A stretch of 64,000 bases of DNA from Chitinophaga tropicalis (GTDB taxonomy: Bacteria > Bacteroidota > Bacteroidia > Chitinophagales > Chitinophagaceae), in contig NZ_WRXN01000006.1 of NCBI RefSeq assembly GCF_009758205.1, positions 186,001-250,000 on the forward strand, written 5' to 3'. Shown here one piece after another: positions 60,459 through 64,000 of this stretch. The notes below the pieces were generated by a model. It worked only from the letters and a program-made list of their open reading frames with translations. It searched no databases and had not been told where the DNA came from. Position 1 is the first letter of the stretch. Each line of letters begins with the position of its first letter. The translations under genes and the position numbers were made by a program.

Positions 60459-63400
60459 TTAGAAATTAACGTTCAGACCTACCAATACGCTCTTAGCCTG
60501 TGGATAACGGCCTTTATCTATACCCAGTTCATCCATACCAATTTCAGGATCGTATCCGTCATATTTGGTAAAGGTGAACAGGTTGGTAGCAGTTACATAT
60601 AATCTTACTGCACCGATGTGCGCCTGGTTGGTGAGCAAAGCAGGCAGCGTATAGCCCAGGGTGATATTCTTGATACGCAGGTAAGAACCGTTCTCAATAT
60701 ACCAGTCTGAAGTATTACCATAGTTACCGTTCAGGTCTGTAGAGGTGATACGTGTTACGTTTGTATTCGTATGCTCCGGCGTCCACGCGTTCAGTATGCC
60801 TGACAGCATGTTATAGTTGGTACCAACGCTTGGGTTCATGTTAGTGTACTTCAGCGCATTGAACAGTTTGTTACCCTGTACGCCCTGTGCAAAGATGTTC
60901 AGGTCAAAACCTTTATAGCTGGCGTTGAAGCTGAAACCATAAGAGAAACCGGGGAACGGACTGCCTACAACCTCACGGTCGTTGTTATTGATCTGGCCAT
61001 CATGGTTACGGTCAACGAATTTACGGTCGCCCGCTTTTGCATTAGGCTGGATAGGTGTAACGCCATCGGGTCCTACATAGCTGTCTACTTCAGCCTGCGA
61101 CTGGAAAATACCAGCGGTCCTGATCACATTATAGGCGTAGATAGGATTGCCCACACGTGTTACAATAGGGTTGAGGGTGCTGCGCACGTTGATGTTGGAA
61201 GAGCTTACCACTTCGTTCCTTCCTTCTTCCAGTGCCAGCAGTTTGTTGTTCACTTTGGTTAAAGTAGCGCCGATGTTATAGGTGAAATCGGGACCTGCTT
61301 TACCATTATAGGTGATGCCTAACTCAATACCATTGTCACGCGCCTTACCCATGTTCTTGTACATACCGGTGGTAACACCTGCAGTACTTGGAGGATCTAC
61401 CTGCAGGATCATCTGGTCTGTAGTTTTGATGAAGTAGTCAGCATTGATAGACAGGCTGTTCTTAAACAGCGCGATGTCTGTACCGAAGTTCACCTGTTTG
61501 GATTCTGCCCAGCGCAGGTTAGGATTGGAAAGCGCATCTTCTGCAAGACCAGTTACCTGTGCTCCGTTACTGCCTATGAAGATGCTGGTAGATTTCAGGT
61601 TTACGTTGATAGCGTTGGATGGAAGACTGCCCAGGTTACCAAGTACACCGTAGCTGCTGCGCAGTTTCATGAAGGTCAGCACATCATTTTTAGGGATGAA
61701 GTTCTCTTCTGTAAGTACCCAGCCACCGGATACTGAATAGTAATTCTGGTAACGGTTCTGAGGCGCTACACGGGAACTACCGTCACGACGGCCTATCAGT
61801 GACAACAGGTATTTGGCCTTGTAGTCATAGTTAACCCTTGCCAGGAAAGATTCCATAGCGTTCATATCTTTTCCGCTGGAAGGTTTAGCCCAGGTGGAAG
61901 CGTTGTCAAAGTAACGGTAAGCTTCCCTTTCATCGCTGAAAGAGCTGGCATTAACAGTCAGGAAGGTACCATCATGATGTTGGTAGGTATAGCCTGCCAG
62001 TGCGTTGATGTTGTGGTTGCCTATCTGTTTGGTATAGTTCAGTGTCTGTTCTGACAGGATCTCTGTGAAGTTGTTGATCTTTTCTTCCAGCCCGTTATTG
62101 CTATTGATCTTACCTATTTCCAGTGCACGGGTGGTGAAGGTTTTCTGATCGCTGAAAGATTTGGTAACAACGAAGTTGGAACGGAATACCAGGTCTTTCA
62201 TCAATTTAACCTCTGCATATGGGTTGATGTTGATATTGCTTACCGGTGTGCGGGAATCCAGTCTTTGCAGGATAGCTACCGGGTTGGCCAGGTCGCCGTA
62301 AGAACCTGCATAGGCAGCGGGCATACCGCTGAAAGATCCGTCTGCAGTGTATGGTGTGATATTACGTGGGTAACCCAGGGCGGTGAAGATAGCGCCGGTA
62401 TAAGGGCTGGTAGTGTTAGCGCCATTACCGTTGGTATAGGTAAAGGAGAGGTTCTCACCTACCTTCAGCCAGGGCTTGATCTGTGCATCTGAGTTCATGC
62501 GGAAAGAGTAGCGTTCAGCATGTGTGTTGAGCAGGATACCTTCATTACGGCGGTAGCCGAAGCCCATATAATAACGGTTTTTATCTGTGCCGCCTTTTAC
62601 GCCGATGTTGTAGTCCTGTATCTTGCCGGTACGGAAGATCTCGTCCTGCCAGTCAGTACGGGTTATCTGTCCGTCGGGATATACAGAAGCATTGAACGCA
62701 TCAGCAGGCGTTTTTCCTGCAGCGGTATAAGCGATGTTCTCTACATCAGCAAACTGTTTGGCCGTGAGCACGTCCAGTTTTTTGGCAGCAAACTGCCAGC
62801 CTGTTTTAGCGTCAAGGGTGATAGTAGCGGTACCTTCCTTACCTTTTTTGGTAGTGATCAGCACCACGCCGCCGGAAGCCCTGGCGCCATAGATGGCGGC
62901 AGATGCGTCTTTCAGTACGTTGATAGATTCTATATCGTTCGGGTTGATTGGTCCGCCGGTGTAGATAGAACCATCTACTACATACAGCGGCTCTTCACCG
63001 TTAATACCACCCATACCACGGATATATACTTTAGGAGTAGAGGTGGGGTCACCGCCGTTGTTCTGAACGGTAACACCGGGCGCTTTACCCTGTAATGCTT
63101 CTGCTGCATCGTTGAGGGAGCGGGAAGTAAGCCTGTCCAGCTGAACGTCAGCTACGGCGCCGGATACGGTAGCTTTACGCTGGGTACCATAACCTACTAC
63201 TACCAGCTGGTTCAGGTTGAGGCTATTGTCTGCCAGTACTATCTGGAAGTTCCTCTGATCGCCCACTGGTATCTCCTGTGTTTTGAATCCTATCATGCTT
63301 ACTACCAGCACCAGGTTACCGCCCTGTGCAACGGTCAGCTTAAAGTGACCGGTAGCATCTGTGCCAGTACCATTGGAAGTACCTTTTATCAGTACAGTAG

Positions 63401-63854
63401 CGCCGATAAGCGGACCGTTCTTGTCAGACACAGTACCGGTAAGTGTGATCTTCTCCTGTTCCTGTGTCATTGCAGCAGATGCAGATGCCTGCGCCTGGGA
63501 GGCGCTGTCATAGATCAGGATGGTGTTATAGCGTTCTTCGTATTTCAGTGAGGACTGGCTGAGCAGGTCCTTCAGGATGTTCACTACCGTCTTCTTCTGA
63601 TAGGTAGCCGCATGCACCTGTATTTTCTTCAGTGCGTTTTCGTCGTATGCAAAGCTGATCTGGGCAGCTGATTCCAGCCTTTTCAGTGCAGCGGAAAGGC
63701 TGCCCTGCTGTACCTGGAAGTGTTGCATCATCTTTTGCAGCGCCTGTGCATTTGTAGGCAGCGCAAAGGTGGTTGATGCCAGTACAAGCAGCGCCATCCC
63801 CGTGATGAGTACGGTTTTGATGTGTGCAGTAATGTGTAACTTTTCTTTTTGCAT
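60459..63854 (-). CDS. SusC-type TonB-dependent outer membrane transporter with STN domain
   Basis: The protein has 1,131 residues. A signal peptide (L-I-T-G-M-A-L-L-V-L-A-S) is followed by an STN signalling domain (~45-117, F-Q-V-Q-Q-G-S-L-S-A-A-L-K-R-L), a carboxypeptidase-regulatory-like domain (L-T-G-T-V-S-D-K-N-G), a plug with L-K-D-A-S-A-A-I-Y-G-A-R-A-S-G-G, and a barrel ending V-G-L-N-V-N-F. It is GC-richer than the SusC at 5534. Together with SusD and the phosphatase it forms an uptake operon; the STN domain predicts FecR/sigma control, and a likely FecR tail is seen just upstream. Confidence 0.95.
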   Translation of the reverse strand: MQKEKLHITAHIKTVLITGMALLVLASTTFALPTNAQALQKMMQHFQVQQGSLSAALKRLESAAQISFAYDENALKKIQVHAATYQKKTVVNILKDLLSQSSLKYEERYNTILIYDSASQAQASASAAMTQEQEKITLTGTVSDKNGPLIGATVLIKGTSNGTGTDATGHFKLTVAQGGNLVLVVSMIGFKTQEIPVGDQRNFQIVLADNSLNLNQLVVVGYGTQRKATVSGAVADVQLDRLTSRSLNDAAEALQGKAPGVTVQNNGGDPTSTPKVYIRGMGGINGEEPLYVVDGSIYTGGPINPNDIESINVLKDASAAIYGARASGGVVLITTKKGKEGTATITLDAKTGWQFAAKKLDVLTAKQFADVENIAYTAAGKTPADAFNASVYPDGQITRTDWQDEIFRTGKIQDYNIGVKGGTDKNRYYMGFGYRRNEGILLNTHAERYSFRMNSDAQIKPWLKVGENLSFTYTNGNGANTTSPYTGAIFTALGYPRNITPYTADGSFSGMPAAYAGSYGDLANPVAILQRLDSRTPVSNININPYAEVKLMKDLVFRSNFVVTKSFSDQKTFTTRALEIGKINSNNGLEEKINNFTEILSEQTLNYTKQIGNHNINALAGYTYQHHDGTFLTVNASSFSDEREAYRYFDNASTWAKPSSGKDMNAMESFLARVNYDYKAKYLLSLIGRRDGSSRVAPQNRYQNYYSVSGGWVLTEENFIPKNDVLTFMKLRSSYGVLGNLGSLPSNAINVNLKSTSIFIGSNGAQVTGLAEDALSNPNLRWAESKQVNFGTDIALFKNSLSINADYFIKTTDQMILQVDPPSTAGVTTGMYKNMGKARDNGIELGITYNGKAGPDFTYNIGATLTKVNNKLLALEEGRNEVVSSSNINVRSTLNPIVTRVGNPIYAYNVIRTAGIFQSQAEVDSYVGPDGVTPIQPNAKAGDRKFVDRNHDGQINNNDREVVGSPFPGFSYGFSFNASYKGFDLNIFAQGVQGNKLFNALKYTNMNPSVGTNYNMLSGILNAWTPEHTNTNVTRITSTDLNGNYGNTSDWYIENGSYLRIKNITLGYTLPALLTNQAHIGAVRLYVTATNLFTFTKYDGYDPEIGMDELGIDKGRYPQAKSVLVGLNVNF

Positions 63855-63957
63855 ATAATGTTTGTTATTAAGGTAAAGGCATGAGTTGGCCGCGGCTACG
63901 CAATTTACATGGTAACCCGGAATTTAAACCAGAGTAGATTGAAACAGCCGTGGTGTT

Positions 63958-64000
63958 TTAGTCGACCACCAGTTTGTCCTTCAGCATAGTGAAATGGATT
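63958..64000 (-). CDS. C-terminal end of an upstream gene, probably FecR
   Basis: Only 13 residues are in the window: I-H-F-T-M-L-K-D-K-L-V-V-D then TAA at 63958. The short alternating strand fits the end of a DUF4974 domain, and a FecR gene is expected here upstream of an STN-type SusC. Too short to be certain. Confidence 0.4.
   Translation of the reverse strand, partial: IHFTMLKDKLVVD

Noticed and set aside
62520..63095. Long open frame (191 codons) antisense to SusC
   Set aside because: Lies fully inside a certain SusC gene, has no domain pattern, and reflects the codon use of the opposite strand. The same applies to 59844-60407, 55807-56391 and 44535-45152.
1..64000. tRNA, rRNA or CRISPR arrays
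   Set aside because: Read through for cloverleaf T-arm sequences, rRNA-like blocks and regularly spaced repeats; none seen. This is a visual check and could miss a diverged RNA gene.

Overview
The window looks like a chromosome segment of a Bacteroidota bacterium, most likely Chitinophagaceae (Chitinophaga-like). The evidence is two SusC/SusD pairs, FecR-type anti-sigma factors with ECF sigma factors, AraC-type regulators, SPII lipoproteins of Bacteroidota type, and A-rich translation starts with no clear Shine-Dalgarno sequence. I saw no rRNA, tRNA or CRISPR array.

Layout. (a) 1-13.9 kb: the tail of a thioredoxin-like gene, then a leftward run of five genes (ECF sigma, FecR, second ECF sigma, AraC-like regulator, GT-C-like membrane protein). 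Divergent from it are SusC and SusD, followed by a secreted S9 prolyl-oligopeptidase-like enzyme. (b) 14.0-23.9 kb: a mosaic of insertion sequences. Two IS66-type elements each carry a passenger gene, and there are fragments of further IS66, IS3 and IS21 elements. A 1,075-bp inverted repeat spans the mosaic, a small secreted-peptide gene sits inside it, and an outer-membrane-like gene lies near its right edge. (c) 24.1-26.9 kb: a ParA-type ATPase and a NUDIX/SRA-HNH pair (probable modification-dependent restriction). (d) 27.2-35.9 kb: second copies of the themes in (a), namely a GT-C protein, a thioredoxin-like lipoprotein, two convergent S9 enzymes, two intact-looking small Thr-rich peptides and one broken peptide gene. 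(e) 36.0-43.0 kb: a NACHT NTPase, a GH2 glycosidase, an AraC regulator and a three-gene toxin-antitoxin-chaperone operon. (f) 43.1-53.4 kb: mostly ordinary genes (PepSY protein, M28 peptidase, Kelch lipoprotein, desaturase, EndoH-like GH18, DinB, DUF1801) and a broken nucleotidyltransferase next to an intact helix-turn-helix partner. (g) 53.4-56.8 kb: a tightly overlapping three-gene operon with two caspase-like proteases around an unrecognised 508-residue protein. (h) 57.0-64.0 kb: a SusC-SusD operon ending in a fused GDPD-like/alkaline phosphatase.

Two things stand out as possible undescribed systems. The first is a scattered set made of secreted two-repeat peptides (one Cys per repeat), S9 peptidase-like enzymes, thioredoxin-like lipoproteins, GT-C membrane proteins and a SusCD pair with sigma/anti-sigma control. 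At least three of the four peptide loci share a conserved leader of about 65 bp with a small hairpin just before the start codon. The second is the double-caspase operon, whose three proteins appear to share a small beta-type motif. The NACHT, SRA-HNH, TAC and caspase loci suggest an accessory region rich in defence genes.

All functional calls come from reading motifs by eye; no database search was possible.
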